Of a stretch of DNA of 64,000 nucleotides, positions 9,015 to 17,748 are shown piece by piece; the stretch's first letter is position 1; the number at the start of each line of letters is the position of its first letter. The DNA is from Anaerolineaceae bacterium. GTDB lineage: Bacteria; Chloroflexota; Anaerolineae; Aggregatilineales; Phototrophicaceae. The stretch covers positions 59,948-123,947 of the forward strand of contig WGMX01000033.1 in the NCBI GenBank assembly GCA_016124855.1, in the 5' to 3' direction. A model generated the notes under the pieces. That model did not search any database. It was not told the origin of the DNA and saw nothing but the letters and a program-made list of their open reading frames with translations. The position numbers were made by a program, and so were the translations under genes.

Positions 9015-9517
9015 GCTTGGCTCGTCTTTATGTGATTAAGCGCCATAAACAGCGCGGCAACAGCCGTGGAGTCTTTTATTTTACCCCTCTCAATCAAATG
9101 GCTCACCTCTGTTTGCCGGACTGGCTGCATCCTAATCGGCGACTTTTCATCCCCTTTAAGCTTATGAACGGTTAAGTCCCGGGCTAAATAGACCCAGCAG
9201 CGCCAATGGGCATATTTAAGCGACGGGTGAAGAATGCCGATGCGTTCCCATTTTCCGGCTTTGTAACCGATTTCTTCCTGAAGTTCACGCTCAGCCGCTG
9301 CTTTGGGCGTTTCGTCCTCGTTAATGCCACCCGTCGGCAAATTGAGCATCGTATCACCATAAGCGATGGATTTTTCTTTAATCAACACGATTTCGTCATT
9401 GGCGTTAACCGGAATCATCAGCACAGCGTCTTTCATCTGAACGAACGCTTCATCGTTAGCGTTGGCGCACAAATCCATCCACTTATGGTGATACAACACT
9501 TTGCTCAAAGTTCCCAC
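9011..9517 (-). CDS. Nudix hydrolase (ADP-sugar pyrophosphatase-like)
   Basis: The 168-residue protein has a perfect Nudix box at residues 63-85 (G-x5-E-x7-REL-x-EE-x-G, starting GGINEDE). Nudix enzymes cleave nucleoside diphosphates linked to another group. The length and N-terminal region fit ADP-ribose/ADP-sugar pyrophosphatases, but substrate cannot be fixed. The start is a GTG whose first base is the last base of the TAG stop of the upstream GH13 gene, so translation is coupled. The neighbouring alpha-glucan enzyme makes ADP-glucose a plausible substrate (inference). Confidence 0.85.
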   Translation of the reverse strand: MGTLSKVLYHHKWMDLCANANDEAFVQMKDAVLMIPVNANDEIVLIKEKSIAYGDTMLNLPTGGINEDETPKAAAERELQEEIGYKAGKWERIGILHPSLKYAHWRCWVYLARDLTVHKLKGDEKSPIRMQPVRQTEVSHLIERGKIKDSTAVAALFMALNHIKTSQA

Positions 9518-11220
9518 TACCTCTTAATGAAAATCTTGACTTCGCTTTCAGCCAGCGTGTCTTTGAGTACACCGTTCAATATCATGGTGTCATAGTCGTA
9601 AATCATTTCATGCCACAAGCCGTCTTCCAAACCGGCATTGCTGATCTCGAAATCGCCCGCGTAAACCGGTTGCAGATTAGCCACGACCACGACCACATCG
9701 CCCGCGTCGTTCCAGCGCTTGAAGCCGATAACACCACGCCCCGGCAGATCAAGAATAGGTTGATAGTTATCGCTATACAGTGCCGGATTTTCCTTACGTA
9801 CTTTGATCAAATGGACATAGTGTTGGAACAAGCCTTGATTGCGTTCGTTCTCCAGAAGTCCCCATTGCAGTGGCTGAGGATCAAGGGTTTTGGGGGTTGG
9901 CTGTCCGAATTCTTCACCCATCCACAGCATCGGAATCCCCGGCGCGGTGAGCAGCAGGGATGCACCCAGCTTCGCTCGCCGGAAGGCCGCGTCATCAAAG
10001 GTGTTTGCTATCGAACCCAGCAGATGCATGATGCGTTCTTCGTCATGGTTGTTGATGTACTGGATAGTGTTGTAATCGGAAGCATAGCCATCTTGTTTGC
10101 TGTCCAATATTCGCAGCACTTCACCGGTGTTAAATGGCTCACGACCATCTTTCTTGACGCCCAATGTGGTCGCCGACATCTGCCGGTAAAAATTGTCATG
10201 CCATGCGGCATCCACCGGCCCATTGGCGCTGGCAATGGTCGCATCCTGCGGCACATGCTCGGCGATGGTATAGAACGGTTTGAAATCGGCGCGGCTGTGG
10301 GCTTCCTTGTTGAACCATTCCAGCAGGTCATAATATTTGATAGCGCGGGTGCAGTCGAAGCGGATGCCATCAATGTGGAATTTCTCGACCCACAGGCGCA
10401 GCGCGTTGATCACATACTCGCGCGCAGGCCAGACGTCGAGGTTTTCATCATAGTGTTCATAATCAAACTTCGGGCCGAAGTTGAGCGCGGCTTCATCGGG
10501 GTTATGTTCATAAAACCAGTAGTTATAGTCGATGCGTGTTAGCGGCGCTTCGGACTGCATATGGTTGTAGACCGCATCGTGGATGACACGGATGCCGCGC
10601 GCGTGGCATTCATCCACCAACTGGCACAATTCTTCCGGCGTACCGTAACTGTTTTCAACGGCGTAAATGCTGTGCAGCGCATATCCCCAACTGTGATCAC
10701 CGGGGAATTCATTAACCGGCATCAATTCGATGGCGTTGATGCCCAGATCAGACAAATGGTCAAGTTTTTCGATGACATCCGTAAACTTGCCCGGTTCTTT
10801 CTGGTCGTCGCCATTTCCGCCGCGAAAGTCAGCCACATGCATTTCATAAATGATAAGCTGTTCATTCGGTGGCAGCGGCACATCATCATGTTTCCATTTA
10901 TAGGTGTGAATAACCGGCAGATTGTTTTTGATGCGAACGACCGAGTTTTCATGACTATCCAACGTGTAGCGCATGGACTTGGGGTCAGACACCGTCACCT
11001 TTTGATCCAGCAGAAAGGGACTTTTTGAAATCACTTCAAATTTGTACTGATATTCACCATCTTTGAGCGGCACTTGAACGCGCCATATCCCTTTTTCATC
11101 CTTGGTCATCGGGATCGGTTTCCAATTATCCCAACTGCCAATCAGGTCAACTGACTGGTTGTAGGGCGCAAATAATTCGAAGGTTGTACCTTTTACATTT
11201 GCTGGCTTTCGTTTGGGCAT
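9517..11220 (-). CDS. GH13 alpha-amylase family enzyme (branching-enzyme-like)
   Basis: The 567-residue protein has an N-terminal CBM48-like domain (residues 10-95, SVDLIGSWDNWKPIPM), then a GH13 barrel with nucleophile Asp289 (GIRFDCTRA), acid/base Glu321 (YTIAEHV) and Asp393 (INNHDE), and a C-terminal beta domain. The spacing resembles bacterial glycogen branching enzymes and trehalohydrolases; it is shorter than classical GlgB (about 630-730). It is the first gene of a tightly packed operon with a Nudix hydrolase and two-component proteins. It likely acts on glycogen or maltodextrin in the cytoplasm. Confidence 0.85.
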   Translation of the reverse strand: MPKRKPANVKGTTFELFAPYNQSVDLIGSWDNWKPIPMTKDEKGIWRVQVPLKDGEYQYKFEVISKSPFLLDQKVTVSDPKSMRYTLDSHENSVVRIKNNLPVIHTYKWKHDDVPLPPNEQLIIYEMHVADFRGGNGDDQKEPGKFTDVIEKLDHLSDLGINAIELMPVNEFPGDHSWGYALHSIYAVENSYGTPEELCQLVDECHARGIRVIHDAVYNHMQSEAPLTRIDYNYWFYEHNPDEAALNFGPKFDYEHYDENLDVWPAREYVINALRLWVEKFHIDGIRFDCTRAIKYYDLLEWFNKEAHSRADFKPFYTIAEHVPQDATIASANGPVDAAWHDNFYRQMSATTLGVKKDGREPFNTGEVLRILDSKQDGYASDYNTIQYINNHDEERIMHLLGSIANTFDDAAFRRAKLGASLLLTAPGIPMLWMGEEFGQPTPKTLDPQPLQWGLLENERNQGLFQHYVHLIKVRKENPALYSDNYQPILDLPGRGVIGFKRWNDAGDVVVVVANLQPVYAGDFEISNAGLEDGLWHEMIYDYDTMILNGVLKDTLAESEVKIFIKR

Positions 11221-11340
11221 GTTCTGGTTTCATCCTCGTCGGATAATGGTCGTTGAATTTATTTTACGACTCAAAATTACGCCTCGAAAAAATTTAATTG
11301 GCTATTAATATCCCGCTCTGGTACAGCCTCTCAACTTCAC

Positions 11341-11368
11341 AAAAACAGCATGACTCCATGCTGTTTTT
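11341..11368 (-). terminator. Hairpin terminator after the AI-2E transporter gene
   Basis: AAAAACAGCATG, loop ACTC, then CATGCTGTTTTT gives a 12-bp perfect stem with a T run. It lies 41 nt after the minus-strand transporter stop and before the promoter region of the GH13 operon. Confidence 0.8.
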
Positions 11369-11408
11369 TTACGGATCACCGTGTTCCTAGCAGCTTGCAC
11401 TCAGTGTC

Positions 11409-12602
11409 TTACGGCAGCAGTATTCCGGATGCGGTTGCTGCGGGCTTGGCCGGTGGAACAGGCGCGGCCTCCGGCGCTGGCGGAACAGGCGCTTGAACGG
11501 CAACTTGTCCCGCAGGCTCACCACCATTGATCAAGATCAGACCGTCTTCCGTCTTCAAATACGGACTGACCGTGACCTTGCGCGGCTCGATAACAATTTC
11601 ACGCAGCAGCACAGCGATGACACCCATAATCGGCGTCGCAATAATCGCGCCTACCACGCCGCCTAAGGTGAAGCCCATCAAGACCGCTACAATCGTCAGC
11701 AGCGGGTCGAGGCCGACACTGCGTGACATGGCACGGGGGGTCAGGTAATGCGTTTCAAGCTGCTGGACGACCACAAATGTTCCCAGCACGGCAATCCCTT
11801 GCAGCGGCGTACCGGTGAACAAAGCCAGCAGTGTGGCAAAACCACCGCCGACAAATCCGCCAACAATCGGCAGCATCGTGCCAATGCCGATGATAAAGCC
11901 CAATGTCGCGGCGTTCGGGACGCGCAGAACAAACAAAATGATAAAGTTGGCGAAACCAATGACCAGCGCGACGAATACGATTCCGCGTACATAGCTGCCC
12001 ATCATGTTTTCGATTTCGTAGATAATGGACTCGACTTTTTCGCGCAGCCGCAGCGTGAACAGTTGAACAATGAACTCCACCGCCCGTTGATGTGAAGTCA
12101 GCCAATACACGCCCATGACAAAAACAAGTATCACTTCACCGAGCGTAGAACTGGCATCACCCACAAGGCTGGGGAGAACGGGTCTTATGGTATCCACTGC
12201 ATTTGATACCCCTGTACGCACTGTCGCCGGATCAGGCAGCTCAATGGTCGAGCCGGTGATGTCACGCACAGTGTTGCTGATCCAATATTCCACCGCGATA
12301 ATGCGGTTTGCCAGACGGTCTTCGCTCGTTAAATTGGTCGTCACGCTGGTTATGATGGGTGGTATCACCAGTGCCGTCAGCGCGATAATCCCCAGCAGCA
12401 CGCCAACATAGACCGTCAAGATGGCTAAGCCCTCTGAAAAGCGCCAGCGCATCAACCGCAGCACCATCGGACGCACCGCCGAAGCGATGATGATGGCAAC
12501 CAGAACCACCACCAAAATATGCAAACTCATGGCGACGACGTAAGCACCGAACAGCGTAACCAGCACAATCACTGTGCCTTTAAATATGTCTTTGCCGGAC
12601 AT
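11409..12602 (-). CDS. AI-2E family (PerM-like) membrane transporter
   Basis: The 397-residue protein has about eight hydrophobic segments in the pattern of the AI-2E/UPF0118 family: two or three N-terminal helices, a large loop region, then a C-terminal set with LRVPNAATLGFIIGIGTMLP and a glycine-rich GGFVGGG, followed by the QQLETHYLTPR segment typical of this family. Members export quorum signal AI-2 in E. coli (TqsA) or act as sodium/proton antiporters. The C-terminus is a Pro/Ala-rich tail of about 40 residues (PVPPAPEAAPVPPAKP), which is unusual and probably disordered. Confidence 0.9.
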   Translation of the reverse strand: MSGKDIFKGTVIVLVTLFGAYVVAMSLHILVVVLVAIIIASAVRPMVLRLMRWRFSEGLAILTVYVGVLLGIIALTALVIPPIITSVTTNLTSEDRLANRIIAVEYWISNTVRDITGSTIELPDPATVRTGVSNAVDTIRPVLPSLVGDASSTLGEVILVFVMGVYWLTSHQRAVEFIVQLFTLRLREKVESIIYEIENMMGSYVRGIVFVALVIGFANFIILFVLRVPNAATLGFIIGIGTMLPIVGGFVGGGFATLLALFTGTPLQGIAVLGTFVVVQQLETHYLTPRAMSRSVGLDPLLTIVAVLMGFTLGGVVGAIIATPIMGVIAVLLREIVIEPRKVTVSPYLKTEDGLILINGGEPAGQVAVQAPVPPAPEAAPVPPAKPAATASGILLP

Positions 12603-12990
12603 GCTACCTCGATTGTTAACTATAGGTCTACGCTAGATTAGACGAGGTCGAGCAAAATTCCATGAGCAGGATAGCGTAAGTTGAATAGGCCACTCGGCCT
12701 ATATTTACATCTATTACAGCTATATTGTTTCGTGCAGCGTGTTTTTCTTGCCTGCATTAAGTGCCAAAAGGCTAAGCCGGAATTGAACACCTAGCCTATT
12801 CGAAAATAGATCATGCAGACTGTTTGACTGACGTGGGCTTCGTTTAAAGTGATGGGTGTCGGGGCGCAGTAACAAATGGCTGGTGGACAACTTCGGCATC
12901 CACGTTATTCACCGGCACGAGAGAGGCAACACTCGGTTTATGGAATGTCTGCGCCCCACATGTTAGACAAACAGTAGAAGGAGAAACAAC
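12603..12990. other. Intergenic region with possible structured leader
   Basis: This 388-nt spacer lies between the divergent transporter and CsbD genes. It holds a small inverted repeat AGGCCACTCGGCCT near 12687 and a longer potential fold at 12861-12957. No gene was seen in it. Confidence 0.5.
12861..12957 (+). ncRNA. Candidate structured 5' leader of the csbD-like gene
   Basis: GGGGCGCAG at 12861-12869 and CTGCGCCCC at 12949-12957 are exact reverse complements. Between them lie GTGGA...TCCAC enclosing a CTTCGG sequence (UUCG-type loop) and ACCG...CGGT. Together they could form a three-way junction ending 33 nt before the CsbD start codon. This is inferred from pairing in one sequence only, and no known riboswitch was recognised. 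Confidence 0.3.
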
Positions 12991-13203
12991 ATGACCGCAG
13001 GTACATGGGATAAAGTAGCCGGTAAGTGGAAGCAGCTCACAGGTGATGTGCGCTCGAAGTGGGGCGATTTGACCGACGACGATCTGCTGCAAATCAACGG
13101 CGAACGCGAAAAGTTGGCCGGCAAACTTCAAGAACGTTACGGCATCGCCAAAGATGAAGCCAACCGTCAAATTGACGATTGGGCACGCAAGCTGAAGTTC
13201 TAA
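12991..13203 (+). CDS. CsbD-family stress protein
   Basis: The 70-residue hydrophilic protein matches the CsbD/YjbJ pattern (TWDKVAGKWKQLTGDVRSKWG, LTDDDL, ERYGIAKDEANRQIDDW). These small proteins accumulate in general stress; their biochemical role is unknown. A clear AGAAGGAGAAAC ribosome site precedes the ATG, and a hairpin terminator follows. It opens a group of stress-type genes reaching to 14505. Confidence 0.93.
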   Translation: MTAGTWDKVAGKWKQLTGDVRSKWGDLTDDDLLQINGEREKLAGKLQERYGIAKDEANRQIDDWARKLKF

Positions 13204-13230
13204 TCCACTTTGGCTAAAATGTGCTGAAAC

Positions 13231-13262
13231 AAAGGTGGTTATCGTTTGTGATAGCCACCTTT
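13231..13262 (+). terminator. Hairpin terminator after the csbD-like gene
   Basis: AAAGGTGGTTATC, loop GTTTGT, GATAGCCACCTTT forms a 13-bp stem with one G-T pair, then TTGATT. It lies 28 nt after the CsbD stop. Confidence 0.8.
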
Positions 13263-13441
13263 TGATTCTAGGGCAAAGCATGACCGTGATATGGCGATTT
13301 CATACCACATAGCCAATTGACCTATCGACTTATATCTCTTGGTACTAGCCCCAAATCATCTGCGTACCTCATGCTGTTTGCCCGATGACTGCTTATCATG
13401 AAAATTATGAGGACGGATAGGATTACATAACGAGGTTCCAT

Positions 13442-13936
13442 ATGGACACAGAAGCAAATACATCCCCCTCTGTAGACGAGGTCGATAAATTACTCATTCA
13501 GTTACTGAATGGGTTGATTCTTGTTTGCCATGACGCGCACGACGGCTATATGCAAGCTGCGGATAGCATCACGTCGTCGGCTTATAAAACCATGTTCGCC
13601 GAGTATGCCCTTGAACGCAGCCGTTTTGCCGCGCAGTTGGCGAACGTGATTTTGGATCACGGTGGCGATCCAGACGATGACGGTCATGCGATGTCTATGT
13701 TTTCGCGTGGATGGACCAACATCAAGCCGGTGCTGATGGGCGGCGATTACGGCGCGATATTTGCCGAGTGTGAACGCAGTGAAGGTATCGCCAAAAATGC
13801 TTATGAACGGGTGCTGGGTAAACAGATCGCCACAGATGCTTATGTGGTCGTCAACCATCAATTTAAACAGATCGAAGAAGCGCATGACCGCATTCGTAAT
13901 CTGCGTGAAGCGTATTATTTGGAACACAAAAACTAG
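13442..13936 (+). CDS. DUF2383 (PA2169-type) four-helix-bundle protein
   Basis: The 164-residue protein matches the DUF2383 ferritin-like pattern: VDKLLIQLLNGLILVCHDAHDGYMQAA, then FAEYALERSRFAAQL and CERSEGIAKNAYERVL, with Glu/His positions that could bind metal. Members are found with CsbD and YtxH genes in stress clusters. GAGG precedes the ATG. It is followed by the YtxH gene after 73 nt. Confidence 0.88.
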   Translation: MDTEANTSPSVDEVDKLLIQLLNGLILVCHDAHDGYMQAADSITSSAYKTMFAEYALERSRFAAQLANVILDHGGDPDDDGHAMSMFSRGWTNIKPVLMGGDYGAIFAECERSEGIAKNAYERVLGKQIATDAYVVVNHQFKQIEEAHDRIRNLREAYYLEHKN

Positions 13937-14009
13937 GTTTCTACAGGAAGCCCTGATGACTTCCTTCTCAAAAGCAAAAATCATGCTGCTATCGTAAGGA
14001 GAGGATGCT

Positions 14010-14297
14010 ATGAACGACCGTATTTACTACAGCCGCGAAGCTGAACAAGCTGCTGCCCAACAGCGTACCGTGCTCGCCCTGATGGTGATGCTCTTGGGTC
14101 TGGGTTTAGGCGCACTCGTTGCCCTGCTTTTCGCGCCCCGTAAAGGTGACGAAGTACGCAAAGAAATCGCCAATCAGGCCGAAAATATTTATGAAAATGG
14201 ACGTGAAAGCACGGGCAAAGCCTTGAAGGAACTCCAGAAGGATTTCGACAAGCTGCGTAGTGATGTCGAGGATCGGCTAAAACATGTCGCCCGCTAA
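14010..14297 (+). CDS. YtxH-domain stress protein
   Basis: The 95-residue protein has one membrane helix (about residues 24-46, MVMLLGLGLGALVALLFA) followed by the PRKGDEVRKEI signature of YtxH/general stress proteins and an amphipathic tail. A strong AAGGAGAGG site precedes the ATG. It overlaps the next gene by 14 nt. Confidence 0.88.
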   Translation: MNDRIYYSREAEQAAAQQRTVLALMVMLLGLGLGALVALLFAPRKGDEVRKEIANQAENIYENGRESTGKALKELQKDFDKLRSDVEDRLKHVAR

Positions 14298-14505
14298 CAA
14301 GACTTCTGATGGCAACAACCTGCTGATTTCACTGGCCGCAACCATGATTGTGGGTTATCTTTCGACCCGCTTCAAATTGTTTCGTACCTTGTGGCGCTTT
14401 CTACCGCTGCTGGTGGTCGTCACCGCGTGGTTCTTGAATCGTCAGGCGGAAGAGGCTTCAACCACATTCGAAACGCAATCGACCACAGAAAAAGTCAGCG
14501 CCTGA
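14284..14505 (+). CDS. Small membrane protein following YtxH
   Basis: The 73-residue protein has two hydrophobic stretches (about 14-27 and 40-53) separated by a short basic loop, and a polar Thr/Ser-rich tail. Its start lies inside the YtxH gene (14-nt overlap), so it is probably translationally coupled. No family recognised; it is likely an envelope partner of the YtxH protein. A perfect terminator follows 20 nt after the stop. Confidence 0.65.
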   Translation: MSPANKTSDGNNLLISLAATMIVGYLSTRFKLFRTLWRFLPLLVVVTAWFLNRQAEEASTTFETQSTTEKVSA

Positions 14506-14524
14506 TTATTACAGTAACGCAACC

Positions 14525-14551
14525 AAAAACCTCTCGCTTTGAGAGGTTTTT
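14525..14551 (+). terminator. Hairpin terminator of the DUF2383-YtxH operon
   Basis: AAAAACCTCTC, loop GCTTT, GAGAGGTTTTT gives an 11-bp perfect stem with a T run. Confidence 0.9.
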
Positions 14552-14685
14552 GATTCCTAACAAATTAATTAGGAGATTAATGGCTTAACGGCTACCAGTC
14601 CCCTAGTCTCTGGGGATACGCATTTCCTGAAAAACGGCATAATAGGGTCTGTAATTTTTCCGAATTCGTTACGGGAGGGATCATG

Positions 14686-15483
14686 ATGTCATCGCTCTAC
14701 GTCGATGAAACTGGAAATCCTGCCGCACCCAGCATCATCTTTATACATGGTATTGGTGTTAGCGGCTGGATGTGGAAACCGCAACTTGACTCCTTATCTG
14801 ATTTCCACTGCCTAAATGTCGATCTGTCCGGACATGGCAAGAGTCATCAGGTGAAATGGGTGTCGATGGCGGATACCGCTCATCACATTGCGACCATCAT
14901 CCAAACACGCGCCACCAACGGACGAGCGCATGTCGTCGGGCTGTCGCTCGGTGGGCATATGGCGCTGGAACTGCTGGAACATCATTCCAATGTGCTGGAT
15001 CATGCTGTCATCAGCGGGGTCGCTGATGGGCCGATGTCTAATCAGATGTGGTTAAAACCGCAAACTATGCTGATGTCCTTCTTGCTGAAACAAAAATGGT
15101 TAATGAAGATACAGGCAAAGTCACAGCACCTTTCGCCAGTTTTGCAATCTTCTTTGCTCGAAAGTCTGGATGCGCTGTCCACGCAAGCCTACCGCGACAT
15201 ATGGAAAGAAGCGATCAATTTTCGTATCTCGCCTGTTCTCCAGCAGGTGAATACGCCTACCCTGATTGTGGCGGGTAGCAAAGAACCAGACCTCATGAAG
15301 CGCAGTGTTGATAAAATTTCGAAACTCATGCCCAACGCGCAAGGACGATTCGCTTCCGGTCTCGGTCACAGTTGGAATCTTGAAGCTCCCGACTTGTTCA
15401 GTGCCATGATACGCGCTTGGATCACTGGCGCACCACTGCCATCGACCTTGCAAACCACTCAGACTGTCATCGCCACAAGCTGA
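14686..15483 (+). CDS. Alpha/beta hydrolase
   Basis: The 265-residue protein has the alpha/beta hydrolase layout: FIHGIGVSGWMW oxyanion region, nucleophile Ser in VVGLSLGGHMA, a likely acid in VAGSKEPDLM and catalytic His in GLGHSWN. The substrate is unknown. Two adjacent ATGs are possible; 14686 is better spaced from GGGAGGG (6 nt) than 14683. It is a single-gene unit, convergent with the CDF transporter gene. Confidence 0.85.
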   Translation: MSSLYVDETGNPAAPSIIFIHGIGVSGWMWKPQLDSLSDFHCLNVDLSGHGKSHQVKWVSMADTAHHIATIIQTRATNGRAHVVGLSLGGHMALELLEHHSNVLDHAVISGVADGPMSNQMWLKPQTMLMSFLLKQKWLMKIQAKSQHLSPVLQSSLLESLDALSTQAYRDIWKEAINFRISPVLQQVNTPTLIVAGSKEPDLMKRSVDKISKLMPNAQGRFASGLGHSWNLEAPDLFSAMIRAWITGAPLPSTLQTTQTVIATS

Positions 15484-15497
15484 CAAGGTAATGGTGA

Positions 15498-17018
15498 TCA
15501 CTTACTCCCTAAGGACTGTGCATGTTCCTGCCAGTAGTGATTGGTTTTGGCAATAACCGTGACCACATTTTTGATTTCTTTTTCAAGCTGAAAGTTCGCT
15601 CCTGCCGGAAAATAAAGGGTCTTGCCTTCCCGCCTCACGCTGATGTTTTCAACCACAATCGCCCTTAGCAGCCATAAGGCCATCGCTTCGCTGCTACATT
15701 CCATACCAACCCAACCGGCTGTTGTGCTGCGAACCGTTGGCAAACCCGTTACCATCTGAATGCCGCGCTCCAATTCCTGTAAAACCCGCTCGTAAGCATC
15801 AGGATTGGCAGCGATTTCCGAAGGGTTGACCGGTTCAAGCAATGTTCCCCGATGCGGCGGGCCACCGGCTAAAGCCAGATCACAAAAACCCTGCCAGATT
15901 TCATCCCACGCGACTTTCCCATCGTTTCCATATATCAGCCCCGCTGCACCCATTGGGGCGGCGCTCGGTGTTACCAGTTGATAACGGGGCGGAAGCATAT
16001 TTAAGATCGCTGCACTCTGTGGGTTAGCGGTTTGACTGCCTGCGTTGATTTGTACGGTAATCTCAGCCAGATGTGGAATGATTTCCTGTAAACGGGCTAT
16101 AACCTGCGTGGTAATCGTGTTGCTTTCCTCAACCGATAATTGGGCGGCGCTCGTCAGTGTTAGTTCTGCGAAAAGTTGATGCCCCACCCAATGCACACGC
16201 ACCTTTTGGACACGTTCAACACCGGTAACTTGGCTGGCATGATGCTCAATCTGGTCAACCAATGTCGGGTCAACCGCATCCATCAAGCGATACCAAATCC
16301 GAACAGTGGCATCTTTGGTAATAAACAAAATCGCCACACCGATCAGCAACCCAATCAAAGGGTCAAGAATAGGAAACCCTAAAGCTGTACCGACGGCGGC
16401 AACCAATACCGCAAGCGAAGTCAGACCATCAATCCGCGCGTGGAGGCCATCGGCGATCATGGCATCCGAGCCTATCTTGCGTCCGGTTCGGATTTGCAGG
16501 AGTGCGACCGCTTCATTCCCTAAAAAGCCCACAATGGCTGCGGCTGCCACCCAACCAATGTTCTGCATCGGCTGTGGATTGAGAAGCTTTTGAATAGACT
16601 CCCAAAACACCACCGCCGCGCTAACCACAATCGACAGGACGATCAAGATGCCTGCCACATCTTCAGCCCGACCAAAGCCATAGGTATAACGGCGTGTTGC
16701 TGCCTTCCGCGCCATATAAAAGGCCAACAACAGCGGAATAGAATTCAAGGTGTCGCCGACATTATGAATAGTATCCGCCAGCAGAGCCACGCTTCCGCTG
16801 AGTGCCACAATCACAATTTGGATGACCGTTGTTATCCCAAGTGCCAAAATGGCTAGCCAGACCGTCCGAATCGCTTCTTGATTCGTGCTGGCAGGATCAG
16901 CCTCAATGATGGAATGGTCGTCATGGCTGTGACTGTGACCGCCGATATGAAAAATCGCGCCTATCCATCCCCAAAGGGTATGGGGTGTATCATGAGTATG
17001 GGGTCTAGGATTTTGCAT
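15498..17018 (-). CDS. Cation diffusion facilitator (Zn-type) with a C-terminal extension
   Basis: This 506-residue protein has a His-rich N-terminus (HIGGHSHSHDDHS), six membrane helices with the HxxxD metal-site motifs in TM2 (TIHNVGD) and TM5 (GLHARID), typical of zinc-exporting CDF proteins, and a cytoplasmic ferredoxin-like domain to about residue 325. A further domain of about 180 residues follows that ordinary CDF proteins (about 300) lack. The ATG at 17018 has GGAG 9 nt upstream. It is divergent from a Fur-family regulator with an inverted repeat between them, so metal-dependent control is likely. Confidence 0.9.
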   Translation of the reverse strand: MQNPRPHTHDTPHTLWGWIGAIFHIGGHSHSHDDHSIIEADPASTNQEAIRTVWLAILALGITTVIQIVIVALSGSVALLADTIHNVGDTLNSIPLLLAFYMARKAATRRYTYGFGRAEDVAGILIVLSIVVSAAVVFWESIQKLLNPQPMQNIGWVAAAAIVGFLGNEAVALLQIRTGRKIGSDAMIADGLHARIDGLTSLAVLVAAVGTALGFPILDPLIGLLIGVAILFITKDATVRIWYRLMDAVDPTLVDQIEHHASQVTGVERVQKVRVHWVGHQLFAELTLTSAAQLSVEESNTITTQVIARLQEIIPHLAEITVQINAGSQTANPQSAAILNMLPPRYQLVTPSAAPMGAAGLIYGNDGKVAWDEIWQGFCDLALAGGPPHRGTLLEPVNPSEIAANPDAYERVLQELERGIQMVTGLPTVRSTTAGWVGMECSSEAMALWLLRAIVVENISVRREGKTLYFPAGANFQLEKEIKNVVTVIAKTNHYWQEHAQSLGSK

Positions 17019-17030
17019 AAGCTGCAACTC

Positions 17031-17055
17031 CAATCAATTTCAATGAGGTTGATTG
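17031..17055. promoter_or_regulatory. Inverted repeat between the CDF and Fur-family genes
   Basis: CAATCAA and TTGATTG are exact reverse complements separated by 11 nt, lying just upstream of the CDF ribosome site and 59 nt upstream of the regulator's ATG. It could be the operator of the adjacent Fur-family regulator; it does not match a Zur box I know. Confidence 0.4.
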
Positions 17056-17113
17056 TAGTCACTGGCGATTTTTAGGATGGCTTATTGCAAAAAGTGGCAA
17101 AAAGAAGGTGAGC

Positions 17114-17542
17114 ATGTCCCACTACAAGCTCGACTATGAAGAGGTTCTCCGCGCTGCCGGACATCGGGTAACCAACCAGCGGGTGTTGATTTTGGATGCC
17201 GTCTGTGAAGGCGAAGGGCATACCACCATCGGGCAAATCTACGCCCGAACCCGCATGAGAGATCGGTCAATTGATCGCTCGACCATTTACCGCGCCTTGA
17301 AATTATTTGTTGAATTAGGACTGGTGGTTTCTGCGGATACCGGTGCGGATGAGGTGGTCTATGAAGTCGCCAAACCCAAGCATCATCATCACCTTGTTTG
17401 CCGGCGCTGTGGCGAAGAACAAGAGGTCGGTCAGGAAGCGATGCAAGCTATGTTCGAGCAAATTGGGCGCGAATATCAATTTCAGGTGGATACTGACCAT
17501 CTTATCCTATTCGGTCTCTGTTCAGACTGCCGACAACTTTAA
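17114..17542 (+). CDS. Fur-family metal-dependent regulator (Zur-like)
   Basis: The 142-residue protein has the Fur winged helix (AAGHRVTNQRVLILDAV, RSTIYRALKLFVELGLV), a His-rich segment (HHHHLVCRRCG) and two CxxC pairs (CRRC and C-terminal CSDC) that hold structural zinc. The divergent zinc exporter points to zinc or a similar metal as signal. The ATG at 17114 is preferred to the GTG at 17108, as AGAAGG ends 5 nt upstream. Confidence 0.9.
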   Translation: MSHYKLDYEEVLRAAGHRVTNQRVLILDAVCEGEGHTTIGQIYARTRMRDRSIDRSTIYRALKLFVELGLVVSADTGADEVVYEVAKPKHHHHLVCRRCGEEQEVGQEAMQAMFEQIGREYQFQVDTDHLILFGLCSDCRQL

Positions 17543-17748
17543 TCCCAACCCTACCGTTTATTATGCATTAGGTTAATTTTCGGTTAATCCGACAAACTTT
17601 TTCTCAACCATTCGCCAACCACCATAATTATCCCGCTCCCTCAAAATGGTTAATGTCAACCTCGCCAAAGAGTTACAAAATGTTCTTCCAAAAGGTAACC
17701 CGTTTCCACTTCATATCGAATACACTATCTATGGGATGACTGTATTTA

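Noticed and set aside
9610..10542. 310-residue plus-strand open frame opposite the GH13 gene
   Set aside because: Antisense to a gene with all catalytic motifs; no ribosome site or family pattern.
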